Shown piece by piece: positions 7,573 through 15,560 of a DNA stretch of 33,278 nucleotides. Source of the DNA: a virus; IMG/VR virus record IMGVR_UViG_3300040801_002154, positions 1 through 33,278 of that record; one strand, written 5' to 3'. The position numbers and the translations under genes were made by a program. The notes under the pieces were generated by a model, which saw only the letters and a list, made by a program, of their open reading frames with translations, searched no databases and was not told where the DNA came from. Position 1 is the stretch's first letter. The number at the start of each line of letters is the position of its first letter.

Positions 7573-9837
7573 ATGGGAATAAATTGGACTAAAAAACCGT
7601 TTAGGAATAGTTTAAAAACGGTTTATACAGATATAGATACTTACTTAGAAAGTATCGAAAATGAAGGTAGTGGAGCAATAACAGGAAATAAATATTATGT
7701 AGACGGAAACAACGCAAATGCTGTAGATAGTACAGCAGCAGGAAGCGAAAGTGTACCATTTGCAACAATTGACTATGCTGTAGGCATAGCAACAGCTAAT
7801 AATGGTGATGTAATATTTGTAAAGCCTGGGCATACTGAAACTTTAGCAGCAGCAACAGGGCTTGTAATAGATAAAGCTGGAATTAGTATAATTGGTTTAG
7901 GAATTGGAAATGATAGGCCTAAACTAACTTTAGGAACATTAGCAACAACTACAATTACAATTTCAGCAGCAAGTGTAGCATTTAAAAATTTTATAATAGT
8001 TGGTGCTTTAGATGGTCTTAACTCAGCAATTACTGTAACTGGTGATTATTGTGATATAGATGTCGAATATTGGGATACAAGCGCAGCAGTAGAAAGCAAC
8101 ATTGCTATTACTTGTACAAGTGTTGATAAAGGTAAAATTAAATTAAAATACGTTGGATTTATTGCTGGAAACGCTGTAACAAACGCAATTGTATTAGATG
8201 GTTGTACTAGTTTGGCGGTTGATGTTGATTTTTACGGCAATTCATCCGCAGCAGTAGTAGAATTTTTAAATAATGCTTGTCACAATATTTTAGTTGGTGG
8301 ATATTTCTATAATGAATCTAGTGCAGCTTTAAGCCTAATTATAGATGATACAGCAACAGGTAGCACATGGTTTGCTTGTGGTTATGCAGGTAAAGAAGGG
8401 TATGACTTTATAGGTGGTTCAAGTGCAGCCTTATCAGCTTTAAGCACAACTGGTATAGCAGCAGCTTTATCTACAATAGATGGTTTCCATGATGTAACTG
8501 GTGCTGCTGATAGTGCAGCTAATAGTCAAATTCGTGATGTTGTAGGCAGAAAGGATGATACTGTAGCAGGTGATAGTGTAATAGCTCTAGTTAAGCAAAT
8601 TATAGCTTTAGCAGGAACACCAGCAGCAGATTTAGCAGCAGATATAGCAGCAATTAAAGCAGTTGTTGATATTATAAACACTGCAAGCGTAACAGAAATT
8701 GCTGAAATTCTTGCAGGAGTAGACACCGAAATTGCACAAATAATCGCAGCCGTTGCCGTGGTTGATGGATTACAGGATATTCCTAGTATTGACCTTGCTA
8801 CTAATGCAACAATGAATCAAGTGATAGGTAATAAATCAGATACAGTCGGCGGTACTAGTATTATAGCATTAGTTAAGCAGGCTTTAGCTGCATTGGTAGT
8901 GGTTGACGCTTTTCATGATGTTCCTAGTGCTGATAGTGCAGATAATACTGTAGTTAGTGATGTGCTTGGAAACAAGACAGATACAGTAGCTGGTAATAGT
9001 GTCATTGCTTTACTAAAACAAATAATTGAAGATACAGGGACAACCCTAGACGGAGCTATTAGTACTATAGATGGGTTATTAGATGTACCGACACAGGATT
9101 TAGCAACAGACGCAACAATTAATCAAGTTGTAGGTAAAAAGAGCGATACAACAGGCGGCACAAGTATAGTCGCATTAGTTAAACAGGCTTTAGCAGCAGT
9201 AGTAACTGTAGATGGTTTCCATGATGTTACAGGTGCAGCAGATAGCGCAGCAAATAGTCAAATTCGCGATGTAGTTGGAAGAAAAGACGACACCGTAGCA
9301 GGTGATAGCGTAATTGCTTTACTAAAACAAATTATAGTAGATTCTGGAACAGATATTCCTACATTGCTTGGTACTCCTGTTGCTGATGTAAGTACAGATG
9401 TAGCAGCTATTAAAACAGAAGCAGATAAAATTGAGACTCCTAGCGCAGCTTGTAATCGCCAAGCTGGTAAAACTCAAATATTTACAAAAAATATTACAGC
9501 AGCAGCAAACGCAGGAGTTACAACTGTTGGAACAATTACAACCCAACCTTGCTTAATTAAAAGAATTGTTCTTAGGGCAAATGGAGTAACAACAGCAGAT
9601 TTAACAAGTGCAGCAATAGAAGGTGGAGCTTCTCAAGCTGTTGAATTTATTTCAGCAGCAACAGCAGTAACAGCCTCAATTAATGCAGATGACGAACAGG
9701 TCGCATTTTCTGGAGCAGCAATGTTAAAGGCTACAAAAACTATTACAATAGATTTACAAGGCACAGGAGGAACAGCAGTTGATTTAGATGTAATTGTCGA
9801 ATATTGTTCTACAGTAGCAGGTGGTTACATAGCATAG
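7573..9837 (+). CDS. Large repetitive head-fibre or capsid surface protein (754 aa)
   Basis: Residues about 35-280 look like a right-handed beta helix: YYVDGNNANAVDST, then FATIDYAVGIA and GDVIFVKPGHTETL, followed by many short strands with turns of N and D. Residues about 300-600 contain five related helical repeats of two alternating types. The last 130 residues are a beta-rich, Ala/Thr-rich domain with a pair of cysteines, probably the exposed or trimer-forming tip. GGAGG precedes the ATG. The position next to the capsid gene suggests a fibre or decoration on the head rather than the tail; the alternative is a neck fibre. Exact function is inferred. Confidence 0.65.
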   Translation: MGINWTKKPFRNSLKTVYTDIDTYLESIENEGSGAITGNKYYVDGNNANAVDSTAAGSESVPFATIDYAVGIATANNGDVIFVKPGHTETLAAATGLVIDKAGISIIGLGIGNDRPKLTLGTLATTTITISAASVAFKNFIIVGALDGLNSAITVTGDYCDIDVEYWDTSAAVESNIAITCTSVDKGKIKLKYVGFIAGNAVTNAIVLDGCTSLAVDVDFYGNSSAAVVEFLNNACHNILVGGYFYNESSAALSLIIDDTATGSTWFACGYAGKEGYDFIGGSSAALSALSTTGIAAALSTIDGFHDVTGAADSAANSQIRDVVGRKDDTVAGDSVIALVKQIIALAGTPAADLAADIAAIKAVVDIINTASVTEIAEILAGVDTEIAQIIAAVAVVDGLQDIPSIDLATNATMNQVIGNKSDTVGGTSIIALVKQALAALVVVDAFHDVPSADSADNTVVSDVLGNKTDTVAGNSVIALLKQIIEDTGTTLDGAISTIDGLLDVPTQDLATDATINQVVGKKSDTTGGTSIVALVKQALAAVVTVDGFHDVTGAADSAANSQIRDVVGRKDDTVAGDSVIALLKQIIVDSGTDIPTLLGTPVADVSTDVAAIKTEADKIETPSAACNRQAGKTQIFTKNITAAANAGVTTVGTITTQPCLIKRIVLRANGVTTADLTSAAIEGGASQAVEFISAATAVTASINADDEQVAFSGAAMLKATKTITIDLQGTGGTAVDLDVIVEYCSTVAGGYIA
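8479..9336 (+). repeat. Alternating A-B-A-B-A protein repeats in the head-fibre gene
   Basis: Five repeats share a core of the form DxxGxKxDTxxGxSxxALxKQ. Copies 1, 3 and 5 are type A (RDVVGRKDDTVAGDSVIAL) and copies 2 and 4 type B (MNQVIGNKSDTVGGTSIIAL). Copy 1 (8479-8604) and copy 5 (9211-9336) match at 41 of 42 residues but differ in 19 of 42 codons, 18 of them silently. Confidence 0.85.
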
Positions 9838-9849
9838 GTGGTGAAATAA

Positions 9850-10062
9850 ATGGGTTTAGCAGCATTCAACAGATCTAGAAGAATAAAAACAGAAAAAGAA
9901 GCAAATGAAAAAGTAATTAAAAATATTGTTGATGAAGATGATAAAAATAAAAAAACAGATGAAGAAATATTAAAAGAAGCTGCCGAAATAGCAGAAAAAG
10001 AAGTAACAAAGAATGCTATAGAATCAGATAACAAAATAAAAACCCGAAAGGGTGATAAATAG
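9850..10062 (+). CDS. Small charged helical protein (70 aa)
   Basis: A 70-residue protein dominated by K, E and D with no hydrophobic core, probably a single long helix or coiled coil. It opens MGLAAFNRSRRI. GGTGGTG lies before the ATG. Genes of this size and composition commonly sit beside capsid or fibre genes in Firmicute phages, but no family is recognised. It ends directly at the next ATG (no gap), so the two are probably made together. Confidence 0.6.
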   Translation: MGLAAFNRSRRIKTEKEANEKVIKNIVDEDDKNKKTDEEILKEAAEIAEKEVTKNAIESDNKIKTRKGDK

Positions 10063-10671
10063 ATGAACATAGAAGAATATTTTAAAAGGGTATGGGATAG
10101 CACAAGTAATTTTATAAAAGTCGGGTTAAGTGCTGGAAGTGCCTTGATTGGAAAGGTTTCAATCGACCAGACTACCCCAGGTACTACAAATAAGGTAATT
10201 GCAGGAATTGACCAGGTAACTGGAAATGCAAATGAAGTAGTCGTAAAAAGTATAACAGCAGGTAGTAATGTTGTTGGTAAAGTTGGAATTGACCAGACTA
10301 CCCCAGGCACTACCAACAAAGTTAATGCGACAAATAGCACTCATGATAATTTATGTGCAAATGTAAATATTCAAGTAGGTGATGCCGATTCTGACAGCTC
10401 AAACCCTGTAAATGTAGACACAAAAAGTGTTATAGATTCAAGTTTGGGTGTAAATGGAGGTAGCTACATAACTGGTACAGGAGCAACAACTCCAACAGGC
10501 GGTTATACCTTCTTTGCTATTCAAGCCATAACAGATACTGTAATTAGTGCTGTAACTGGTAATATAGATGTTTCTAGTGCTTCAATATCAGCAGGAATCA
10601 TTGTATATGGTGCTTGGTCTAGTATAACATTGACAAGTGGTAGTGTAATCGCTTATCAGAGGGTAACATAA
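10063..10671 (+). CDS. Fibre or neck structural protein with IDQTTPGTTNKV repeats (202 aa)
   Basis: Two copies of IDQTTPGTTNKV begin at nucleotides 10162 and 10288, exactly 126 bases apart, a motif common in phage fibre and neck proteins that form beta structures. The C-terminal half is a beta-rich Gly/Ser/Thr domain resembling capsid or tail surface proteins. The first 30 residues (EEYFKRVWDSTSNF) look like an amphipathic anchoring helix. The stop overlaps the next start (TAATG). It probably belongs to the virion surface; whether it sits on head or neck cannot be told. Confidence 0.65.
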   Translation: MNIEEYFKRVWDSTSNFIKVGLSAGSALIGKVSIDQTTPGTTNKVIAGIDQVTGNANEVVVKSITAGSNVVGKVGIDQTTPGTTNKVNATNSTHDNLCANVNIQVGDADSDSSNPVNVDTKSVIDSSLGVNGGSYITGTGATTPTGGYTFFAIQAITDTVISAVTGNIDVSSASISAGIIVYGAWSSITLTSGSVIAYQRVT

Positions 10672-11498
10672 TGTTAGGATTAGGACATGGAGTAAATAAA
10701 AGTGTTATTCGTAAAAAATATGCATTGGATTATATACCTGGTGGTGTAGAAAACAATGTTTTATGGCTAAGCTATTACCAGATGACAGGGCGTCGTAATG
10801 ATGAATGCTTTAGACTTAGAGACCTAATAACATCTGATGAATGGGACATAGGTAGGATTAACGGTTATGTTGACTATAATAGAGTATTAACTTTGCTTAG
10901 TGGACACACCGGTCTATGTACGAAAATATACAATAATACTTTTGCAAGTGGAGCGCAGGATGCTATACAGGTTGATGTTGCGAACATGCCTGTTGTAGCT
11001 GAGGGTGGAGTTTTTCACCACAATGGGTTTAAATTTGATGCGGCTAGTAATAACTATATGATTATATCTAATTATAACGCATTATCAATAGTAGAACCGT
11101 CTTTTAGTTTATATTTAAATTATTTTCCGAATTCTTCTAATGGATACATATTTGCTAAAAATTTAGAAGGCGCGCATCAGTTTTCGGCACATGCCAGTAA
11201 TGTATTAAATTTTTATTCCGGAGCAACAACTATGACAAACGCACATAATGATGGTGCGGTAAATAAAATGATAGGCGTTTGGAAAGATAAAAATGCAAAT
11301 GGATTGCTAAAAAATATAAATGGGAATCAATACACAACTACACAAGCAAGTACTCTAACTAATTATACAAATGTACAATTAGGAGCTAGGCAGTCATTAA
11401 CGGTCTATGCGTCATTTATGAGCGGCAATATAAAAACGGTATCCATTTCAGCGGATAACCTTTATAACTATTATAATATCTTAGCGGCGAGGTGCTAA
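10671..11498 (+). CDS. Lectin-like (LamG/concanavalin-type) surface protein (275 aa)
   Basis: Residues about 75-275 fit a concanavalin A-like jelly roll, as in phage adhesion proteins: TKIYNNTFASGAQDAIQ followed by FHHNGFKFDAASNNYM, then PSFSLYLNYFP and, near the end, VQLGARQS with SGNIKTVSI. The pattern around TKIYNN resembles the WYDQSG region of the arabinofuranosidase-type beta-sandwich. No catalytic residues can be assigned, so carbohydrate binding is the likeliest role. It is coupled to the gene before by a TAATG overlap and lies in the block of accessory virion proteins after the capsid gene. Confidence 0.6.
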   Translation: MLGLGHGVNKSVIRKKYALDYIPGGVENNVLWLSYYQMTGRRNDECFRLRDLITSDEWDIGRINGYVDYNRVLTLLSGHTGLCTKIYNNTFASGAQDAIQVDVANMPVVAEGGVFHHNGFKFDAASNNYMIISNYNALSIVEPSFSLYLNYFPNSSNGYIFAKNLEGAHQFSAHASNVLNFYSGATTMTNAHNDGAVNKMIGVWKDKNANGLLKNINGNQYTTTQASTLTNYTNVQLGARQSLTVYASFMSGNIKTVSISADNLYNYYNILAARC

Positions 11499-11499
11499 G

Positions 11500-11751
11500 A
11501 TGACAAATTGGTTATTATTCGATACTTATGAGGAAGCTAAACAAGCAGAACAGAAAATATTATCTAATCTTAACGCTAATTGGCATAATAAAGCAAAGGG
11601 ATATAGTGTTATATCTCAATTAGATAATAAGCTATTTGGATTTCCAAAGCCGGGAAATGATTATCCAGTAAATAATACAAAAGATGTAAATATAAAAAAT
11701 GAAAGTATTTATGATTGTAAATGGTTTAGTTCAGAATTGGGAAAAATATAA
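11500..11751 (+). CDS. Small hypothetical protein, possible fibre accessory (83 aa)
   Basis: An 83-residue protein with aromatic-rich ends (NWLLFDTYEEAKQAEQ at the start, CKWFSSELGKI at the end). The first part resembles the small fold that follows fibre genes in other phages and serves as assembly helper or fibre tip, but that is only by position and length. GAGGTG precedes the ATG. It starts two bases after the lectin-like gene and ends at the base before the minor capsid ATG. Confidence 0.55.
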   Translation: MTNWLLFDTYEEAKQAEQKILSNLNANWHNKAKGYSVISQLDNKLFGFPKPGNDYPVNNTKDVNIKNESIYDCKWFSSELGKI

Positions 11752-12339
11752 ATGTTACAAAATACGATAAAATATTATGAAAAAATTACAGATGAAGCAT
11801 TAAAAAATCTAGCAGCAGGTAAAAAATATCAGTTCCGAAAGATGTTAAAAAATCCAAGTTTATTGGCTGCAAATGAGGATTATTTTTTATCCATCCATAA
11901 GTCATCACAGGCAAGGGAATTGATTAAAAAGTATCAACAAGACATGCGAAATATGTATATCTTAGCTAGCAAAGAGTATAATTTAACACTTGCTAAAATT
12001 AAGGCTACAAAAGACCCTGCTCTTATACAAAAGTTGTTATCAGATTATGCAGATTCAGGAGTAATAGGATTTACAGCTAAAAATGGTGCTAGATGGAATA
12101 TAGAAACATATTCTCGAATGTATACAGTCCATGTAAACAATCAATTATACAGAATGTCAGTTAGAGAACAGGCGAAAAGCAATTTGTTCCAAGTATCAGA
12201 TCATGGCACTATATGCGATCTATGTATACCATTTGAAGGTCGTATTTTGACAGGTGAAGAACTTGATAGTAGTACTTTATTCCATCCAAATTGTAAGCAT
12301 TTTATTACAGAAGTAAGCAAAAAAGAAGGTGCGGCCTAA
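11752..12339 (+). CDS. Minor capsid protein, MuF/Phage_min_cap2-like (195 aa)
   Basis: The C-terminal region has the family's cysteine and histidine signature: ICDLCIPFEGRI followed by TLFHPNCKHFITEV, with CxxC and HPNCxH probably binding zinc. The N-terminal 110 residues are helical. At 195 residues it is shorter than usual members, which often exceed 250. Such proteins normally lie directly after the portal gene and attach inside the head near it; here the gene is about 6.5 kb away, after the fibre-like genes. A weak TTGGGAA is the only ribosome binding site seen. Confidence 0.75.
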   Translation: MLQNTIKYYEKITDEALKNLAAGKKYQFRKMLKNPSLLAANEDYFLSIHKSSQARELIKKYQQDMRNMYILASKEYNLTLAKIKATKDPALIQKLLSDYADSGVIGFTAKNGARWNIETYSRMYTVHVNNQLYRMSVREQAKSNLFQVSDHGTICDLCIPFEGRILTGEELDSSTLFHPNCKHFITEVSKKEGAA

Positions 12340-12491
12340 TGTATACAGCAAAAGAAATAAAAGAAGGTCTATTGATTAGCCCTAAATTAGAACCTTTGCG
12401 AAGATGGAAAAGGCGATTAATAGTAGCATTGACTGATGAAGAAAAACAGAAATGCAAGGCAAAAATAAAGGAGTATGAGAGAAAAACATGA
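12339..12491 (+). CDS. Small basic protein between minor capsid and connector (50 aa)
   Basis: A 50-codon frame linked on both sides by overlaps: its ATG shares an A with the stop of the minor capsid gene (TAATG), and its stop overlaps the connector start (ATGA). The peptide is basic, with LRRWKRRLIVALTDEEKQK in the middle, likely helical. Tight coupling argues that it is real. No family is recognised. Confidence 0.6.
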   Translation: MYTAKEIKEGLLISPKLEPLRRWKRRLIVALTDEEKQKCKAKIKEYERKT

Positions 12492-13060
12492 TTACTCTAG
12501 CAGAAACAAAAACATTATTACAAATTTCGGATACTTCACAAGATACTTTTATAACTTTTAATATTCCAAATATAATAAATTCAGTCTGTGACCATTGCAA
12601 AAACCACTTTTTAGATGAAAATATTTATATCAAATCCGAAAATGTAACCTTTGCAAATGCAGATAATTCCATCACTATAACTGATTTTGATGATGAATTT
12701 ATTGCAGGTGACTATATTAGAATTTATGAAAGTGCTAGAAATAACGGATATGCTCTAATAGATAGCATAGATGATACTAAACTAGTTGTATCTGGAATTG
12801 AGATTATAGATGAAACTGTAGAAAGTAACATAATTATTTTTAGATCAAGTTATCCAAAATCATTAAAATTATCAGCAGCAAAAATGTTGAATTTTCTGAT
12901 TAAAAACCAAGACCCTTTTATAAAATCAGAAAAAATCGATGATTATTCTGTAACTTTTGCTGAAAATGAAATGGTTGATGGATTCCCGAAAAATATTATG
13001 AGTGCTTTTAGCAGATTCAGAAAGTTTTATTTAAAAGAAATTTATATAAAGGACTATTAA
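12488..13060 (+). CDS. Head-tail connector protein, gp6/YqbG-like (190 aa)
   Basis: The opening MITLAETKTLLQISDTSQDTF, the helical first 45 residues and the C-terminal SLKLSAAKMLNFLI region match the adaptor proteins that bind beneath the portal (HK97 gp6 / YqbG group). A beta-rich insert lies at residues 50-115, making it longer than the simplest members. Its ATG overlaps the small gene before. The position before tail genes fits. Confidence 0.8.
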   Translation: MITLAETKTLLQISDTSQDTFITFNIPNIINSVCDHCKNHFLDENIYIKSENVTFANADNSITITDFDDEFIAGDYIRIYESARNNGYALIDSIDDTKLVVSGIEIIDETVESNIIIFRSSYPKSLKLSAAKMLNFLIKNQDPFIKSEKIDDYSVTFAENEMVDGFPKNIMSAFSRFRKFYLKEIYIKDY

Positions 13061-13078
13061 AAACGAGGTGATTTTAAT

Positions 13079-13450
13079 ATGGCAATAGTAACACTTACAC
13101 CAGAAGAGGTTGATTACGAAGGATTGGAAGGCAAAACGCTAACAGCTAATTACGATGCAGCCGAGGACGCGACAGGCTTTGAATTTGTAAATGATGGTAA
13201 AACATTGATACATATTGTAAATGCCGATTCAGGGACATGTGTAGCAACTGTAGATAATCCGCAGAGTTGTGAATTCGGAGGCACTACCGTCCATGATGTA
13301 GAAATATCAATTCCAACCGCAGATGATTATTTGATAGGCCCATTTCCTACACATAGATTCAATGCAAGCATTACAGGGAAAGTAGCAGTAAGCTTAACGG
13401 CTGATAGTGATGTAACAGCAATTTCAGCAAGAGCAATAAAATTAGTATAA
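13079..13450 (+). CDS. Small beta-rich virion protein, probable decoration or head protein (123 aa)
   Basis: A 123-residue protein of alternating strands and Gly/Asp turns, without membrane segment, opening MAIVTLTPEEVDYEGLEG. The C terminus (TGKVAVSLTADSDVTAISARAIKLV) resembles capsid decoration proteins seen in many Firmicute phages. ACGAGGTG precedes the ATG. The location between connector and tail tube leaves open whether it sits on head or tail. Confidence 0.6.
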   Translation: MAIVTLTPEEVDYEGLEGKTLTANYDAAEDATGFEFVNDGKTLIHIVNADSGTCVATVDNPQSCEFGGTTVHDVEISIPTADDYLIGPFPTHRFNASITGKVAVSLTADSDVTAISARAIKLV

Positions 13451-13489
13451 GTATAAATATTCTTACTAAAAAAAGTGAGGTGAAAATAT

Positions 13490-14032
13490 ATGTCTACAGC
13501 AATTTCGCCTAAGGTCAATACAGCGACAAATACATGGCGTGGAGATGGTATTTTATATAAAGATTATGGCTTGGCAGGACAGGCAGAGTTAGGAGCAACC
13601 AAGGGCGATATCAAGTTTGATGTTGATAGAGAATTTTATCACGAAGATTATAACGGAATGTATGGACCTACCGAAGGCAATCATGAAATTACAAAAGAAG
13701 TTTCATCGATGGAATTTGAATTGTTAGACTTAGGCTATCAACAATTTACAGACTGTTATGCAGGTTGCGCCGTCTCGGATGAAGGAGCATATCACAAAAT
13801 AGTTGGTGATTTGGCAGTCGCAGCCGGAGACTACCATGACAACATTGTGTGGGCTGGTTATAGAGCGGATGGTAAATATGCAATATTGTATTTAAAAAAT
13901 GCTTTAGGTGATGGGAAAATATCTTTTGCTATAAAATCCAAAGAAAATGTAGTATCTAATGTACATTTTACTGGGTGCTATGGAACTGCAACACCTACAG
14001 TTCCACCTTGGGAAATCAGGCTAGAAGACTAA
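13490..14032 (+). CDS. Major tail (tube) protein (180 aa)
   Basis: The sequence shows the tail-tube pattern: a short early strand (DGILYKDYGLAGQAELGATK), then KFDVDREFYHEDYNGMYGPTEGNHEITKEVSSMEFELLDL, a core typical of phage tail tube proteins (strand, acidic loop, GxxGPxxG, strand). AGTGAGG precedes the ATG. A strong terminator follows after the stop, as expected for a highly expressed single product. The gene lies before the head-closure and tail-completion genes, not after them as in most siphoviruses. Confidence 0.8.
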   Translation: MSTAISPKVNTATNTWRGDGILYKDYGLAGQAELGATKGDIKFDVDREFYHEDYNGMYGPTEGNHEITKEVSSMEFELLDLGYQQFTDCYAGCAVSDEGAYHKIVGDLAVAAGDYHDNIVWAGYRADGKYAILYLKNALGDGKISFAIKSKENVVSNVHFTGCYGTATPTVPPWEIRLED

Positions 14033-14053
14033 TACAATTCATATTAATAATAC

Positions 14054-14078
14054 AGGCTAGGGATAACCTAGCCTTTTT
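14054..14078 (+). terminator. Strong terminator after the tail tube gene
   Basis: An 8-bp GC-containing stem, aggctagg (14054-14061) with cctagcct (14067-14074) around a five-base loop, followed by five T and further T-rich sequence. It probably sets a high tube-to-rest ratio by cutting most transcripts here. Confidence 0.85.
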
Positions 14079-14096
14079 AATTTTAGAGGTTTAATC

Positions 14097-14453
14097 ATGG
14101 CTATAAAAGATTATTTTGGAGATATACATGTATTAGAACAAATAGGTAGTCAAGCAGGAAGGAGCAATCAAATTGGGGGACGAGATCGGCAATGGAATAT
14201 TATATCAACTATACAAGGTGTAATAAATCAAGCTTATTCAAATCAAGATAATAGTCGCGGCAAAGAAGGAGAACAGAGCGAGTATAAAGGTTTTTTTGAA
14301 TATAGTAGTACTAATTTAGACTATTTAGAAGGTAAGTACAGGTTAAAAGATAGTGAAGGACATGTATATAAAATTAAAGGAAAAGCAAAAAATACAATAA
14401 ATAGGAATCATCATTTAAAATGTGATTTAACTTTTGATTCTTATATAAAGTAG
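14097..14453 (+). CDS. Probable head-closure (stopper) protein (118 aa)
   Basis: A 118-residue beta-rich protein with the segment YKGFFEYSSTNLDYLEGKYRLKDSEG, in which the short tip followed by a Gly/Asp turn recalls the stopper fold (gp16/YqbH-like). GAGG lies eight bases before the ATG. It follows the tail tube terminator and precedes a clear gp10-like gene, which places it among the head-tail joining proteins. The assignment is by length and order more than by motif. Confidence 0.55.
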   Translation: MAIKDYFGDIHVLEQIGSQAGRSNQIGGRDRQWNIISTIQGVINQAYSNQDNSRGKEGEQSEYKGFFEYSSTNLDYLEGKYRLKDSEGHVYKIKGKAKNTINRNHHLKCDLTFDSYIK

Positions 14454-14461
14454 GTGGCATT

Positions 14462-14836
14462 GTGGCTTATAGAACTAATGTACCCTCTAATCGTAGTTGG
14501 AATGTAAATTACACAGTAAATAATTTTGATAGGGCTAAGAAATGGATAGAGTTATGTAGCTGGGAAGCATTAAAAGGTATTGGGGAATTTTTAGTTAAAG
14601 AGGCTAAAAATCGTTGTCCAGTAGACACAGGATATTTGAGGTCTAAAACAAAATATTATCTATCTAAAATGTTTGGACAAAACTATTTAACAATTGGAAA
14701 TAATTGTGAATATTGCATTTATGTTCACGAAGGAACTAGAAGAATGAGAGCTAGACCGTTTTTGCGGTATGCAATGCAATCAAACATAGGCAGAGTAGCA
14801 ATATTGGCAAAACAAGCATTTAAAAGAGGTTTATAA
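14462..14836 (+). CDS. HK97 gp10-like tail completion protein (124 aa)
   Basis: The family signature is clear: CPVDTGYLRSKTKYYL in the middle, then YVHEGTRRMRARPFLRYAM near the C terminus. These proteins join tail to head. The start codon is GTG, preceded by AGGTGG; no ATG lies nearby in frame. The gene lies between the stopper-like protein and the tail terminator, in usual order. Confidence 0.85.
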   Translation: MAYRTNVPSNRSWNVNYTVNNFDRAKKWIELCSWEALKGIGEFLVKEAKNRCPVDTGYLRSKTKYYLSKMFGQNYLTIGNNCEYCIYVHEGTRRMRARPFLRYAMQSNIGRVAILAKQAFKRGL

Positions 14837-14838
14837 TA

Positions 14839-15216
14839 ATGTCTACAAAAAATAGAACATATCCGATAAAAATAGCATTCAAAAGTATTATAGAAAAGGT
14901 ATTTCTTAGAGTATATAACCAACTACCTTTACAGGATGTTGAATACCCTTTTGCAGTATACGAGATACTTATATTAGATACATGTCCTTATATGCAAGTA
15001 GAATTAAGTATCGACTTATGGGATAACGAATCAAATCAACTAGAATTCCAAAACAATATTGATGATTTGATAAATAAGTTAGATTTTATAAATTACAATG
15101 ATAAGACAATACATGCAACAGGAAACATTGAAACTATACAAGATGTAGTTACACAAGAAGAGGAATTAATAAGATGCCAAATTAAGGGCATATACGATAT
15201 CGGAAAGGTTGAATAA
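14839..15216 (+). CDS. Tail terminator protein (125 aa)
   Basis: Length, position after gp10 and the pattern YPFAVYEIL, followed by VELSIDLWDNESNQLEFQN and TIQDVVTQEEELIRCQI, match the tail terminator family (HK97 gp11 / lambda U group), which caps the tail tube. AGAGG precedes the ATG. It is three bases past the end of the previous gene and probably translated with it. Confidence 0.7.
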   Translation: MSTKNRTYPIKIAFKSIIEKVFLRVYNQLPLQDVEYPFAVYEILILDTCPYMQVELSIDLWDNESNQLEFQNNIDDLINKLDFINYNDKTIHATGNIETIQDVVTQEEELIRCQIKGIYDIGKVE

Positions 15217-15218
15217 AA

Positions 15219-15560
15219 TTGAAAATTAACGAGAAAGAATTTACATATAAACTTACAAGAAAAGACATGTTTAAATTAGCAAAAATATTATCAAAGCTTG
15301 GCTTAAATCCTCAATCACAGGGGACTAGTGATAAAGATATAGTTATGTCTTTAGTTACAGAATTGATAAATAATTTGGATAAAGCAGAAGAGGAAACACT
15401 TAATTTTATCGCTAAAATTTATAATGAAAAGCCTGAAATTATAGATGAAATAGGATTTACAGCAGAGATTGCACTTTGGTGGAATGTCTACTTTGAGGAA
15501 AAGAATTTTTTTATGAAGCTGCTACAATCAAACGAGCTGGTTGTCAAGAAGGAACAATAG
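15219..15560 (+). CDS. Tail assembly chaperone, gpG-like (113 aa)
   Basis: This is the short member of the chaperone pair found before every siphoviral tape measure gene. It starts at TTG with GAAAGG nine bases upstream. The sequence is helical (LTRKDMFKLAKILSKLGL and later LNFIAKIYNEKPEIID). The last fifteen codons after the slippery site are in the zero frame; a fraction of ribosomes shift back one base there to make a longer protein. Confidence 0.8.
   Translation: MKINEKEFTYKLTRKDMFKLAKILSKLGLNPQSQGTSDKDIVMSLVTELINNLDKAEEETLNFIAKIYNEKPEIIDEIGFTAEIALWWNVYFEEKNFFMKLLQSNELVVKKEQ

Noticed and set aside
9825-10340. A 171-codon minus-strand frame.
   Set aside because: It is antisense to two well-supported plus-strand genes with binding sites, and its protein is low-complexity (Ser/Leu/Val/Phe) as expected of a mirror frame.
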